From Methylobacterium sp. J-030 (GTDB taxonomy: Bacteria; Pseudomonadota; Alphaproteobacteria; Rhizobiales; Beijerinckiaceae): a stretch of DNA of 37,419 nucleotides. The notes under the pieces are model-generated. The model saw only the letters and a list, made by a program, of their open reading frames with translations. It had not been told where the DNA came from and did not search any database. Numbering within the stretch: position 1 is the first letter of the stretch; the number at the start of each line of letters is the position of its first letter. Shown here in pieces: positions 1 to 8,111 of the stretch. The DNA is taken from NCBI RefSeq assembly GCF_022829545.1, contig NZ_JAKSYM010000368.1, positions 1 through 37,419 of the forward strand, read 5' to 3'. Made by a program: the position numbers and the translations under genes.

Positions 1-25
1 GCCTTGCGAACTCCTGTTGGCGCTC

Positions 26-45
26 GCAAAAAGCGGTCATCCGCT
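26..45 (+). repeat. partial copy of dispersed intergenic repeat
   Basis: The core AAAAAGCGGTCATCCGCT resembles the GCCGAAAGCGG..GTCCGCTT element that recurs at about 0.7, 9.86, 12.5, 14.75, 17.65, 17.7 and 26.9 kb. The two halves (AGCGG and CCGCT) are complementary, so a small hairpin is possible. The call rests on visual similarity only. Confidence 0.4.
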
Positions 46-143
46 AGCCCTCCAGGAACTTCGGCTCGGGGTGGGAAGCTGAAGTCAGCCTCTAGCCTCA
101 AATGGCAAAATGCTCTCAAAAAGGGCGTGCATTCTATCTCCGC

Positions 144-605
144 CTAAGGTTTGGTAAACGTACCTACGAACCAGCGGCAAGGATCGCTGTTTTCGGGATC
201 GACTTCGATATAAAGCTGTTTAGCGCTCTGCTGCCAAATTCGGACCAAGCACGTCTCCCACACCGTTTCCATGTGCAGAGTATCCGTAGTAAAATTTGGG
301 CCAATCTCGAACCGAAAGCCTTTGTTGAACTTGAAGCGGAATTGATCGCCTACCTTTTCGGCATTCTCTGGGCTTGGGCCGCGATAGATAAAACTTGAAT
401 ACGATACATTTCCAGGCTGGTCGACTAGAGCGCTAGGATGAAAATTTATTGTTTCGCGATCTTCCGTCCGCGTCCATGAGCCGCGAATATCGCTGAGGTC
501 AGAGATCAAATAGGGGAAGGAGTGCTGTGGTACTGTGATTGCGACAAACCACAAAGCAGTAGTCGCCCCCAACACAAGCAGAGCCAGAATTTTTGGCGCT
601 CTCAT
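144..605 (-). CDS. hypothetical protein with N-terminal signal/anchor
   Basis: A 153-residue protein that I do not recognise. Residues 5-25 form a hydrophobic stretch (LALLVLGATTALWFVAITV) that is either a signal peptide or a single membrane anchor, so the rest is probably periplasmic. The mature part is polar, with two cysteines (in ETCLVRI and SDPCRWF) that could form a disulfide, and ends in RWFVGTFTKP. The start ATG has a GGAG about ten bases upstream. Base composition is visibly less GC-rich than in the following 30 kb, which suggests a different origin or weak selection. An opposing 98-codon frame overlaps it but has no recognisable features. No neighbour gives functional context. Confidence 0.6.
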   Translation of the reverse strand: MRAPKILALLVLGATTALWFVAITVPQHSFPYLISDLSDIRGSWTRTEDRETINFHPSALVDQPGNVSYSSFIYRGPSPENAEKVGDQFRFKFNKGFRFEIGPNFTTDTLHMETVWETCLVRIWQQSAKQLYIEVDPENSDPCRWFVGTFTKP

Positions 606-1083
606 TCCAGGAAGGCTCCAATTATCAAATGAGTAATTTCCCTTTTTTTAGCGAATTGCCCCTTTCTAAAGTGGGTACAAATTCGATGTCCACTTCCGTT
701 CATTATTGCCCGAAAAACGGACAGGCAGAAATCCACCCAACCCAGCCGTTCAGTGCTGCAAGCCAACGAGGTCGGAAGTTGGCCGTAAGCCGTTCGTCCG
801 CTTCGGAGAAAGAAACCGGGAAAGCTGACAAGACCCTCGCTTCCCAACTCTGCCTGAGCCAGCTCGTTCGGATATGCTCGGGCACAGCCGATGGCCGATC
901 TCTACCGCTTGATGAGCTGCTCATCTCCGATCGGATTCCTTATTTTCGATGAGATTACAATCATCAGGTCTTCGTTGGCATTGAGGTGAAGCTCGAGTTA
1001 CCCAACATTTTTTCATCTGCCGCGTCATCACGGCGGCGCACCCGACAACATTCGACGACGGCTGCTTGGTCCATTCGGGCAGA
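606..1083. other. gene-poor interval with repeat copies
   Basis: About 480 bases between two minus-strand genes. The left part is relatively AT-rich. The middle carries two copies of the dispersed repeat. The right part (about 870-1080) has short open stretches without a family signature or a ribosome-binding site. I see no supportable gene or terminator here. Confidence 0.5.
708..804 (+). repeat. two copies of dispersed intergenic repeat
   Basis: The interval holds CCCGAAAAACGGACAGGC, then CACCCAACCCAGCCGTTCAG, then TTGGCCGTAAGCCGTTCGTCCGCTTC at 779-804. The same arrangement (AAAGCGG copy, then CACCCAACCCAAGCCGTTAAG, then a GCCGAAAGC copy) occurs at 17646-17741. The repeated unit is therefore longer than the core alone, roughly 95-100 bases. 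Confidence 0.6.
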
Positions 1084-2139
1084 TCACTTGACGCCGTGCT
1101 GATGCTCCGCGACTGGCTGACCGGTGGGCAACGGTAGCGGTCCAGACGAACGACGCTCGATCAATTCGATCGGCATCTCGGTCCGACGCGCCCGCACTTC
1201 CCCGCGTAGGCGGGCTAGAAGATGCTCGGCGACCTCCCGTCCAAGCTCCGCAGTCGGAAGATGGATCGTCGTCAGGGACGGCGCGATGTGGCTTGCGATC
1301 TCAAGATTGTCGATCCCGACGACCGACAGATCGCGGGGAACGTCCAAGCCGCGCTGTTCGGCCTCGAGAATCACGCCGACGGCAAGGAGGTCATTGCCGC
1401 ACACCACGGCCGTCGGCGGCTCAGCCAGCCCTAAGAGTTGCAGGAGGCCGGCCCGGCCACCGGCGAGAGTGAAGGGCTGCTGCGATACCCGGGCGTTCGA
1501 TAGTTCCAGCCCCTCCGCCGCGAGAGCCCGCCGCACGCCGTCGATGCGAAGGCGCGCACGGTCGTTGGCCTGGGTGAAACCGGAGACCATGCCGAAGCGG
1601 CGGTGACCTTTGGACAGCAGGTGCCGGGCCGCTAGATAGCCCGCCTGCGCGTTATCGAAGCCGATTGAGTCGAGCCGGTCATCGAAGGACCACGTCAGCA
1701 CCACCGGAATCGGGGCCTCGGTCACGAGAGCCCAGGTTTCGGGCAGGTGGTCCGCGCCGACCAAGATCAGGGCGTCGACCCCGCGACCGAGCATGGACCG
1801 GACGAGGGCAGCCTCCTCCGCGGCCGCGTATTCGTGCGCCGCGATCAGGAGCTGATAGCCGTTACGGGCCAAGGTCGTCTGCACCGCCTGAACCGCGCGG
1901 GCGAAAATCGAGTGATCGAGCGTCGGGATGATGGCGCCGATCGTGTGCGTCCGCCCGGATGCCAGAGCCTGAGCTGGGCCGCCGGGCAGGTAGCCAAGGG
2001 ATTCGGCCGCCGCGCGCACCCGCCGGATCGTGTCCGGGTGGACGATCGCGGCGCCGGCCATCGCACGCGAGGCGGTCGCCGGCGACACGCCCGCCCGCTG
2101 GGCAACCGCCTGCAATGTCGCGCGCTGCTGACGTTTCAC
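1084..2139 (-). CDS. LacI-family transcriptional regulator
   Basis: A 351-residue protein of normal LacI/GalR length. Residues 7-29 (ATLQAVAQRAGVSPATASRA) are the LacI-type helix-turn-helix, followed by a hinge region ending near LGYLPG. The remainder is a periplasmic-binding-protein-like effector and dimerisation domain (TIGAIIPTLDHSIFARAVQA, GVDALILVG, VVGIDNLEIASHIAPSLTTI). The likely start is a GTG. It diverges from the sulfonate-type ABC transporter and hps-like genes, and two matching palindromes lie in the 234-base gap. It therefore probably represses that operon, and itself, in the absence of a substrate-derived inducer. The inducer is not deducible. A LacI-type regulator fits a catabolic cluster, but the operator assignment is inference. 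Confidence 0.9.
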   Translation of the reverse strand: MKRQQRATLQAVAQRAGVSPATASRAMAGAAIVHPDTIRRVRAAAESLGYLPGGPAQALASGRTHTIGAIIPTLDHSIFARAVQAVQTTLARNGYQLLIAAHEYAAAEEAALVRSMLGRGVDALILVGADHLPETWALVTEAPIPVVLTWSFDDRLDSIGFDNAQAGYLAARHLLSKGHRRFGMVSGFTQANDRARLRIDGVRRALAAEGLELSNARVSQQPFTLAGGRAGLLQLLGLAEPPTAVVCGNDLLAVGVILEAEQRGLDVPRDLSVVGIDNLEIASHIAPSLTTIHLPTAELGREVAEHLLARLRGEVRARRTEMPIELIERRSSGPLPLPTGQPVAEHQHGVK

Positions 2140-2177
2140 GGCAAGTCACTCTGGGCCGGATCTCGACTATCGGAGTG

Positions 2178-2193
2178 ATGAATGCACATTCAT
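2178..2193. promoter_or_regulatory. LacI-type operator O1
   Basis: ATGAATGCACATTCAT has perfect 7-base inverted half-sites around a CA centre. It sits 39 bases upstream of the repressor's own start, where it could mediate autoregulation. It differs from O2 (2303-2318) by two substitutions over 16 bases. The centres of the two sites are 125 bases apart, compatible with cooperative binding or looping. Confidence 0.65.
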
Positions 2194-2276
2194 AAAAACG
2201 CAACCGCCGCGGCGGAACACCGGCTGAATTGGACAGCGTTGCGCCGAGATGGTCAGGCACAAGTGCAGCCTGACGG

Positions 2277-2305
2277 TTGACAAGGCTACGGTGAAGCGCA
2301 AAATG
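2277..2305 (+). promoter_or_regulatory. candidate sigma70 promoter for the transporter/hps operon
   Basis: TTGACA at 2277-2282 is a consensus -35 hexamer. With 17-base spacing the -10 falls on AAAATG at 2300-2305, a weak match that overlaps the left edge of operator O2. Repressor on O2 would block polymerase. The -10 is poor, so the exact start is uncertain. Confidence 0.4.
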
Positions 2306-2318
2306 AAAGCGCATTCAT
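2303..2318. promoter_or_regulatory. LacI-type operator O2
   Basis: ATGAAAGCGCATTCAT has the central CG and TGAAA..TTCA arms typical of LacI/GalR-family operators. It overlaps the candidate -10 region and ends 55 bases before the start of the first permease gene. Together with O1 it is the best evidence that the divergent repressor controls this operon. Confidence 0.65.
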
Positions 2319-2373
2319 TGAATGCTCATGCGGAGGTCGCGACAAGACGACCTCCGCAGCGCGAGGAAATGCC

Positions 2374-3156
2374 GTGAAGTTCAGCCGCCGCATGTGCGTC
2401 GGCATGACGACGCTCGTCGTCATCGCCGTCCTCTGGTACGTCGCGACCACCGGCCTCGGCCTGATCTCCGCAGGGCGGTTTCCGGCGCCCGGTGACGTAG
2501 AGACGGCGGCGGTCCAGGCCTTCGTTCGCGGCTATCCCGACACGACGCTCCTCGTCCACGTCCTGCACTCGCTCCGGCTCGTTGCCCTGGGCTTCGTCGT
2601 CTCCGTGACGCTGGGCGTCCCGCTCGGCCTGCTGATGGGCTGGAACCGCACGGCCGAGGCTCTCATCAACCCGGTCTTCCTGCTGCTGCGACCGATCCCG
2701 CCGCTCGCCTGGATCCCGCTCGCAATCCTGTGGCTCGGCCTGGGCGACGGGGCCAAGGTGATGGTCATCGTCATCGCGGCGCTGCCTCCGGCGGTGATCA
2801 GCACCCAGGCCGGCGTGCGGGGTGTGCCACCGCAGATCATCGAGGCGGCGCAGATGCTCGGCACCCCGCGACTGCGCTTCGTCACGGACGTGCTGGCGCC
2901 TGCGGCGGCGCCGATGATCTTCACGGGGCTGCGGCTGGCGCTCCAGGCGAGCTGGACCACCCTGGTCGCGGCCGAGCTCGTCGGCTCGCTCGCGGGGCTC
3001 GGCTATGTCCTGAACGTCGCACAGCAGGATCTCTACCCGGGCATGATCCTCGTCGGCATGGCCGCTGTCGGCGTGCTCGGGGCCGGCAGCACCGCGTTGC
3101 TGGGGATGGCCGAGCGCCGGGCGATTGGCTGGGCGCAGCTGCGGGGGGCGGCATGA
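2374..3156 (+). CDS. ABC transporter permease (sulfonate/taurine type)
   Basis: A 260-residue integral membrane protein of the BPD_transp_1 family (SsuC/TauC-like). It has an N-terminal helix (residues 8-30), about five further membrane segments and the EAA-type cytoplasmic loop, seen here as IEAAQMLGTPRLRFVTDVLAPAA, which docks on the ATPase. The start is a GTG preceded by AGGA at eight bases. It is the first gene of the operon. Its stop overlaps the ATG of a second permease (ATGA), implying translational coupling and a heterodimeric membrane channel. The substrate cannot be read from a permease. The co-oriented hpsN-like gene suggests a C3 sulfonate such as DHPS. Confidence 0.9.
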   Translation: MKFSRRMCVGMTTLVVIAVLWYVATTGLGLISAGRFPAPGDVETAAVQAFVRGYPDTTLLVHVLHSLRLVALGFVVSVTLGVPLGLLMGWNRTAEALINPVFLLLRPIPPLAWIPLAILWLGLGDGAKVMVIVIAALPPAVISTQAGVRGVPPQIIEAAQMLGTPRLRFVTDVLAPAAAPMIFTGLRLALQASWTTLVAAELVGSLAGLGYVLNVAQQDLYPGMILVGMAAVGVLGAGSTALLGMAERRAIGWAQLRGAA

Positions 3157-3944
3157 TCGCCTCCCACCAGCCGCTCCCGCTGCACCGCAGCCTGGCCCTC
3201 GGCGCCATCGGCACCCTGGCCTTTCTCGGCTTCTGGGCGTTCCTGTCCCGGTCCGGCCTCGTCCCGCCGCTGTTCCTGCCGGGGCCGGTCGCCGTGGCGG
3301 AGCGCTTCGCGACCCTGACCGAGCGGCCGTTCGCGGGGGGCACGCTCCCCGCCCACGTCGCTTCCAGCCTGCAGCGATTCCTGATCGGCTACCTGCTCGC
3401 CGCCGCGGTCGGCGTGCCGCTCGGCCTGATGATGGGGTGGTCGCGCCTCCTCGACGACATCGTCACGCCGATCTTCGACGGGCTGCGCTTCATCGCGCCG
3501 ATCGCCTGGGTCCCCTTCGCCGCCCTCTGGTTCGGCACCGGGATCGGCGGCCCGATCCTGATCATCTTTGCGGGCGCCTTTCCACCCTGCCTGATCAACG
3601 CCTATCGCGGCGCCCGCTACCTCGACGCCCGCCTGCTGGAAGCCGCCGAGATGCTCGGAACGCCGGGCTACCGGATGATCGCCGAGGTGCTTCTGCCGGC
3701 CGCGCTGCCCTCGATCGTCGCCGGCCTGCGCATCAGCGCGGGCCTGGGATGGCAATCCCTGGTCGGCGCCGAGCTGATCGTGGCCTCGACGGGGGTCGGC
3801 TACATGATGGTGCAGGCCCAGGGCGCCGTCTCGACCGCGACCGTGATGGTCGGAATGGTCGCGATCGGCCTCGTCGGCGTGGTCATCGACGTCGCCCTGC
3901 GCGTGCTCGAGACCCGCCTCCGCCGGCATCACGGACAGGCTTGA
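3153..3944 (+). CDS. ABC transporter permease (sulfonate/taurine type), second subunit
   Basis: A 263-residue paralogue of the preceding permease. It has an N-terminal hydrophobic helix (LALGAIGTLAFLGFWAFL) and a shared core including VGVPLGLMMGWSR, the EAA-loop LEAAEMLGTPGYRMIAEVLL and a terminal helix. I chose the ATG at 3153 because it overlaps the previous stop in the usual ATGA arrangement, follows a G-rich ribosome-binding site and gives a normal family length. The same frame stays open some 420 bases upstream, but only as a shadow of the first permease. The pair of different permeases suggests a heterodimer, whereas many SsuC/TauC systems use a homodimer. Confidence 0.9.
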   Translation: MIASHQPLPLHRSLALGAIGTLAFLGFWAFLSRSGLVPPLFLPGPVAVAERFATLTERPFAGGTLPAHVASSLQRFLIGYLLAAAVGVPLGLMMGWSRLLDDIVTPIFDGLRFIAPIAWVPFAALWFGTGIGGPILIIFAGAFPPCLINAYRGARYLDARLLEAAEMLGTPGYRMIAEVLLPAALPSIVAGLRISAGLGWQSLVGAELIVASTGVGYMMVQAQGAVSTATVMVGMVAIGLVGVVIDVALRVLETRLRRHHGQA

Positions 3945-3953
3945 GGGGATCCG

Positions 3954-4739
3954 ATGAGCGCAATCCGTTTCGAGCGGGTCGAGAAAAGCTTCGGGAGCAA
4001 CGTCAAGGCGCTCGACGGCGTCGACCTCACGGTGGCCGACCGCGAGTTCGTGGCCATCGTCGGCGCCTCGGGTTGCGGCAAGACGACCTGTCTGCGCCTT
4101 GTGGCCGGGTTCGAAGCCCCGACCGGCGGTCGGATCACCGTCGGCGGGCAGCCGATCACCGAGCCGGGACCCGACCGCGCCGTGGTGTTCCAGCAGTTCG
4201 CGCTGTTCCCGTGGAAGACTGTCACGCAGAACATCGCGTTCGGGCTGCGCAACAAGGGCATGCCCGCCGCCGAGCGCCAGGAGCGCGTCGCCGCAGCGAT
4301 CGACATGATCGGGCTCTCGAGCCACGCCGACGCCTACCCGCACCAGCTCTCCGGCGGCATGCAGCAGCGCGTCGCCATCGCCCGCGCCTACGTCCTCGAG
4401 CCCGAGGTGCTCCTCATGGACGAGCCCTTCGGCGCCCTCGACGCCCAGACCCGCGTGGTGATGCAGGAGGAACTCGTCCGCATCACGCGCAAGAACCCGC
4501 GCACCGTCCTGTTCATCACCCACGGCGTCGAGGAGGCCGTCTACCTCGCCGACCGGGTCGCGGTCATGACCAAGCGCCCGGGACGCATCAAGGAGATGAT
4601 CGACGTCAAGACGGTCCGCGAAGTGGAACGCTGGGAGGAGCACACCCGCATCGAGGACGTGATGGACCTCGAATCGTTCGTCCATCTGCGGACGCACATC
4701 TGGAAATCGCTGCGTGACGAGAAGGCGGCCGGCCGATGA
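3954..4739 (+). CDS. ABC transporter ATP-binding protein (SsuB/TauB-like)
   Basis: A 261-residue ATPase with all expected motifs in order: Walker A GASGCGKT (residues 37-44), Q-loop (VFQQ, about 78-81), signature LSGGMQQ (132-138), Walker B VLLMDEP (152-158), D-loop ALD, and switch histidine H190 in FITHGVEEA. This is the nitrate/sulfonate/taurine branch of importer ATPases (FQQFALFPWKTV is characteristic). It should power uptake through the two permeases just upstream, nine bases away. It is expected at the inner face of the cytoplasmic membrane. No anomalies are seen. Confidence 0.93.
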   Translation: MSAIRFERVEKSFGSNVKALDGVDLTVADREFVAIVGASGCGKTTCLRLVAGFEAPTGGRITVGGQPITEPGPDRAVVFQQFALFPWKTVTQNIAFGLRNKGMPAAERQERVAAAIDMIGLSSHADAYPHQLSGGMQQRVAIARAYVLEPEVLLMDEPFGALDAQTRVVMQEELVRITRKNPRTVLFITHGVEEAVYLADRVAVMTKRPGRIKEMIDVKTVREVERWEEHTRIEDVMDLESFVHLRTHIWKSLRDEKAAGR

Positions 4740-4771
4740 TCGGACGGTCCGCGATCCGAGGGAGAGGCGAC

Positions 4772-5878
4772 ATGGCCGAGATTCGAGGGAACGGGTGCCG
4801 GCGCGGCCGGCGGCGGGCATGGCTCCTGGCCGGCGCCCTCGCGCTGGCGCCGGTGGTCGCGCCGCCCCTGCGGGTGAAGGCTGCGGAGCCCGAGCGGATC
4901 GGCGTGTCCTATCAGCCGTCGCTCTACTGGGCGCTGCCCTTCTACATCGCCTCGCAGAAGGGTTGGTGGAACGAGGTCGGCCTCGAGCCGACCTTCGCCG
5001 TCTTCCCGGCCGGCGCCCCCCAGGTCGCCGCCGCGCAGGCGGGATCCTGGGATGTCGGCGGGACCGGTTCCGTGCCGGCGATCCTCGGCGCGGCGCGCTT
5101 TGGCCTGCTGACGATCGGCCTCACCAACGACGAATCGAAGACCAACGCGCTGATGGTACGCGCCGCACGGCACGATGCGATCCTCAAGGATCCCAAGCAG
5201 CTCGCCGGACAGAAGCTCCTCGTCACCACCAACTCCACCGCCGATTACGCCGCCCGCGCCTGCCTCCGGAAGTGGGGCCTCGGCCCGCGCGAGATGCGCT
5301 TCGTCAACCTCGGACAGGCGCAGATCATCTCGGCGATGATCGCCGACGCGGGCGAGGTGGTCGGCGTCTGGGCTCCGAACACCTACACGCTGGAGGAGAA
5401 GGCCAGCGCGCAGGTCCTGTGCAGCGGGGCCGACGCCGACGCCATGGTGCCCGGCGCCCTGATCACCCGCGCCGACTTCGCAAAGGCGCATCCGGACGCG
5501 GTCGCCAAGTTCCTCGCGGTCTATCTCCGGGGGTGGGGCTGGGCCAAGGCAAATCCCAAGGAAGCGCACGACATGGCCAAGCGCTTCTACGCCGAGGGCG
5601 GCGTCGAGGCGTCCGACCACGCCATCGACCAGGAATTCGCGCTGCGCCCGACCTACGCCCTCGACGCGCAGCTCAAGGCGATGGCGCGCGCGGACGGACC
5701 TTCACAGGTCGACGGCTGGTTCTCGCGGATCGGCACGTTCATGGCCGAGGTTGGCACCATCCCGCAGGTCCCCGATGCCAAGGGATACATCGACGACGCT
5801 TTCATGAAGCGCGTCGCGGCCGATCCGAAGCTCCGGGCCTTCGCCACGGAGTTCGACGGGGCCGCAGCCCCGCACTGA
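4772..5878 (+). CDS. ABC transporter substrate-binding protein (NMT1/SsuA/TauA-like)
   Basis: A 368-residue periplasmic solute-binding protein. It has an Arg-rich N-terminus, a hydrophobic core (AWLLAGALALAPVVAPPL) and a probable cleavage after VKA. The mature protein begins with a beta strand and the family pattern IGVSYQPSLYWALPFYIASQKGWWNEVGLEP. I prefer the ATG at 4772, which has GGGAGAGG seven bases upstream. An in-frame ATG at 4736 overlaps the ATPase stop and would add twelve residues before the signal peptide. The protein should capture the transported ligand and deliver it to the permeases. The SsuA/TauA-like fold and the hps-like genes downstream point to an organosulfonate, but ligand residues cannot be assigned by eye. 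Confidence 0.88.
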   Translation: MAEIRGNGCRRGRRRAWLLAGALALAPVVAPPLRVKAAEPERIGVSYQPSLYWALPFYIASQKGWWNEVGLEPTFAVFPAGAPQVAAAQAGSWDVGGTGSVPAILGAARFGLLTIGLTNDESKTNALMVRAARHDAILKDPKQLAGQKLLVTTNSTADYAARACLRKWGLGPREMRFVNLGQAQIISAMIADAGEVVGVWAPNTYTLEEKASAQVLCSGADADAMVPGALITRADFAKAHPDAVAKFLAVYLRGWGWAKANPKEAHDMAKRFYAEGGVEASDHAIDQEFALRPTYALDAQLKAMARADGPSQVDGWFSRIGTFMAEVGTIPQVPDAKGYIDDAFMKRVAADPKLRAFATEFDGAAAPH

Positions 5879-5913
5879 GCGCGCGCGGTCGCCGGGCGCG
5901 TAGCACTGGCACC

Positions 5914-5950
5914 GGAGGGGTCCGGCTGCATCGAGGCGGACCCCTGCTCC
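5914..5950 (+). other. intercistronic stem-loop
   Basis: GGAGGGGTCCG pairs with CGGACCCC plus CTCC (a two-base bulge) across a 12-base loop, in the 130-base gap between the binding-protein gene and the hpsN-like gene. There is no U-run, so it is more likely an mRNA-stabilising or attenuating hairpin than an intrinsic terminator. It could raise binding-protein message relative to the enzymes, a common arrangement that is inferred here. Confidence 0.5.
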
Positions 5951-6008
5951 GGCCTCCCGAAGGCCGCCGTCCGAATCCGTTCAAGACATCCGCAAAGAGG
6001 CAAGGATC

Positions 6009-7322
6009 ATGACGATCGACTACGCGAAGCGAGCGACCAAGACGCCTGAGACTGAGACCGACACGGCGCGGCAGGTCGTGACGGAGATGCTCGCCGCCAT
6101 CGAGGCGCGGGGCGAGGAGGCGGTCCGGGACTATGCCCGCTCCCTCGACCGCTGGACCGGCGAGATCGTCGTGACCCCCGAGGAGATCGCCCGGCGCACG
6201 AAGGACATCCCCGAGCGCGTCAAAGAGGACATCGCCTTCGCGGCGGGACAGGTCCGGCGCTTCGCCGAGGCCCAGCGCGACAGCGTCCAGGACTTCTCGG
6301 TGGAGCTGGTGCCGGGCCTCGTCACCGGCCAGAAGCTCGTCCCCTGCAACGTCGCGGGGTGCTACGTGCCGACCGGACGCTACGCCCACATCGCCTCGGC
6401 CTATATGTCGGTCGCCACCGCCAAGGCGGCGGGTGTCCCGACGGTCGTGGCCTGCTCGACGCCCTTCCGCGGCGAGGGCATCCATCCCTACGTGCTCTAC
6501 GCGATGCAGGTGGCCGGCGCCGACGTGATTATGACGCTGGGCGGCGTCCAGGCGATCGCCGCGATGGCCTTCGGGCTGTTCACCGGCAAGCCCGCCGACA
6601 TCATCGTCGGGCCGGGCAATAAGTACGTGGCCGAGGCCAAGCGAATGCTGTTCGGCCGCGTCGGCATCGACGTCTTCGCGGGTCCCTCCGAGGTGGGAAT
6701 CATAGCCGACGAGACCGCCGACCCGGCGCTCGTGGCCTCGGACCTCGTCGGCCAGGCCGAACACGGGCACGAGAGCCCGGCTTGGCTGTTCACCACCTCG
6801 CGTGCCCTCGCGGACGACGTCATCGCGCGGATGCCGGCGCTGATCGACGCCTTGCCGCCCACGGCGCGGGACGCCGCCGCCGCCGCGTGGCGCGACTACG
6901 GCGAGGTGGTGGTGTGCGGGAGCCGGGAGGAGATCGTCGCCGTGTCCGACCGCTACGCGAGCGAGCATCTGGAGGTTCACGCCGCCGACCTCGACTGGTG
7001 GCTCGCGCAGCTCAGCAATTACGGTTCGCTGTTCCTCGGCGAGGAGACCACGGTCGCCTTCGGCGACAAGACCTCCGGCCCGAACCACATCCTCCCGACC
7101 AAGTACGCCGCCCGGTATTCCGCCGGTCTGTCCGTGCACAAGTTCCTGCGGCCGCTGACGTGGCAGCGCATGGACCGGGAGGCCTGCAAGACCATCGCCC
7201 AGGCCACGGCCCGGATCTCGCGCCTGGAGGGCATGGAGGCCCATGCCCGCACGGCCGACCACCGGCTCGCGAAGTATTTCCCCGGCCACGGCCTCGATCT
7301 CGGCGAGGCGGTGACCGCATGA
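6009..7322 (+). CDS. hpsN: HpsN-like sulfopropanediol 3-dehydrogenase (histidinol dehydrogenase family)
   Basis: A 437-residue zinc- and NAD-dependent dehydrogenase of the HisD superfamily. It probably oxidises (R)-2,3-dihydroxypropane-1-sulfonate in two steps to (R)-sulfolactate in the cytoplasm. Residues equivalent to the HisD zinc ligands are present: Q249 and H252 (GQAEHGH), D353 (GDKTSGPNH) and H412 (EGMEAHAR). The catalytic Glu-His pair is E319-H320 (SEHLEV). Sequence outside these motifs (AAAWRDYGEVVVC, DLDWWLAQLSNYGSLFLGEE, SAGLSVHKFLRPLTWQR) resembles HpsN as I remember it rather than biosynthetic HisD. No his genes are nearby, and the neighbours are a sulfonate-type importer and two more alcohol dehydrogenases, which supports the catabolic reading. 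Other HisD-like substrates remain possible. The stop overlaps the next start. Confidence 0.82.
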   Translation: MTIDYAKRATKTPETETDTARQVVTEMLAAIEARGEEAVRDYARSLDRWTGEIVVTPEEIARRTKDIPERVKEDIAFAAGQVRRFAEAQRDSVQDFSVELVPGLVTGQKLVPCNVAGCYVPTGRYAHIASAYMSVATAKAAGVPTVVACSTPFRGEGIHPYVLYAMQVAGADVIMTLGGVQAIAAMAFGLFTGKPADIIVGPGNKYVAEAKRMLFGRVGIDVFAGPSEVGIIADETADPALVASDLVGQAEHGHESPAWLFTTSRALADDVIARMPALIDALPPTARDAAAAAWRDYGEVVVCGSREEIVAVSDRYASEHLEVHAADLDWWLAQLSNYGSLFLGEETTVAFGDKTSGPNHILPTKYAARYSAGLSVHKFLRPLTWQRMDREACKTIAQATARISRLEGMEAHARTADHRLAKYFPGHGLDLGEAVTA

Positions 7323-8086
7323 CCTTCCGTCTGACACAGCTCTTCGACCTCACCGGGCGGACGGCTCTGGTGACGGGCGGCAATTCCGGGCTTGGACTGG
7401 CGCTGGCCCGGGCGCTGGGCCTCGCCGGGGTTGGGCTGATCCTGACCGCCCGCCGCGAGGCCGACCTCGCGGCGGCGGCCGAGGACCTGCGGGCGGAGGC
7501 GATCGCCACCGAGATTGTCCCCGCCGATCTCGCGGAGCCCGCCGCGATCGCCGACCTCGTCGCGCGGCTCAGCGGCCGGCCGGTTGACATCCTCGTGAAC
7601 GCCGCGGGGATGAACCTGCGCCAGTCCTTCGCGGCCGTGACGGCGGAGGCCTTCGACCGGCACATGGCTCTGCACGTGCGTGCGCCCTTCCTGCTGACCC
7701 AGGCCCTCGCGCCGGGGATGGCGGCGCGCGGATACGGGCGGATCATCAACGTCGCCTCCCTGCAATCCTACCGGGCCTTTCCGGACTCCGCGCCCTACGG
7801 GGCTGCCAAGGGGGCGGTGGTGCAGCTCACCCGCGCCGTCGCGGAAGCGTGGTCGGCACGCGGCGTGACCTGCAACGCGATCGCACCGGGCTTCTTCCCG
7901 ACGCCGCTGACGCAGGCGGTGTTCGCTGATTCCGAGCGCGCGGCCCGCAATGCCGCCCAGACCGCCTGCGGCCGCAATGGCGAACTCACCGACCTCTACG
8001 GCGCGGCGGTGTTCCTCGCCTCCGAGGCCTCCGCCTACGTCACCGGGCAGACGCTGCCGGTCGACGGCGGATTCACCGCCAAATGA
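7319..8086 (+). CDS. short-chain dehydrogenase/reductase, HpsO-like
   Basis: A 255-residue classical SDR. It has the cofactor glycine motif TGGNSGLG (residues 19-26), NAAG (94-97), catalytic Ser147 (NVASLQSY), YxxxK as Y160-GAA-K164, and a C-terminal TGQTLPVDGGF. The start at 7319 overlaps the hpsN-like stop (ATGA), so the two are translationally coupled. In the described DHPS pathway an SDR and a medium-chain dehydrogenase act at C2 to interconvert DHPS enantiomers through a keto intermediate before HpsN acts. Finding both types right after an HpsN homologue argues for that role, and this is inference from context. The family alone would only say NAD(P)-dependent oxidoreductase. Confidence 0.85.
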   Translation: MTFRLTQLFDLTGRTALVTGGNSGLGLALARALGLAGVGLILTARREADLAAAAEDLRAEAIATEIVPADLAEPAAIADLVARLSGRPVDILVNAAGMNLRQSFAAVTAEAFDRHMALHVRAPFLLTQALAPGMAARGYGRIINVASLQSYRAFPDSAPYGAAKGAVVQLTRAVAEAWSARGVTCNAIAPGFFPTPLTQAVFADSERAARNAAQTACGRNGELTDLYGAAVFLASEASAYVTGQTLPVDGGFTAK

Positions 8087-8111
8087 ACGTCCGCCTGTTC
8101 GAGGCCCCGCG

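Noticed and set aside
593..952. 119-codon plus-strand frame and overlapping minus-strand frames across the 0.7 kb repeats
   Set aside because: They run straight through the dispersed repeat copies and have no domain or proper ribosome-binding site.
3125..4717. Plus-strand 530-codon frame overlapping permease 2 and the ATPase
   Set aside because: Arg/Pro-rich translation of the wrong frame; the true genes in the other frames carry EAA loops and Walker motifs.
3033..4820. Long minus-strand open frame (595 codons) antisense to the transporter genes
   Set aside because: High-GC shadow of the permease and ATPase genes: composition dominated by Asp/Arg/Gly/Glu/His, with no family motif, while the plus strand has complete conserved domains.
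5802..7337. Minus-strand 511-codon frame antisense to the hpsN-like gene
   Set aside because: Antisense shadow with no recognisable domain. HisD-type catalytic residues are all in the plus-strand frame.
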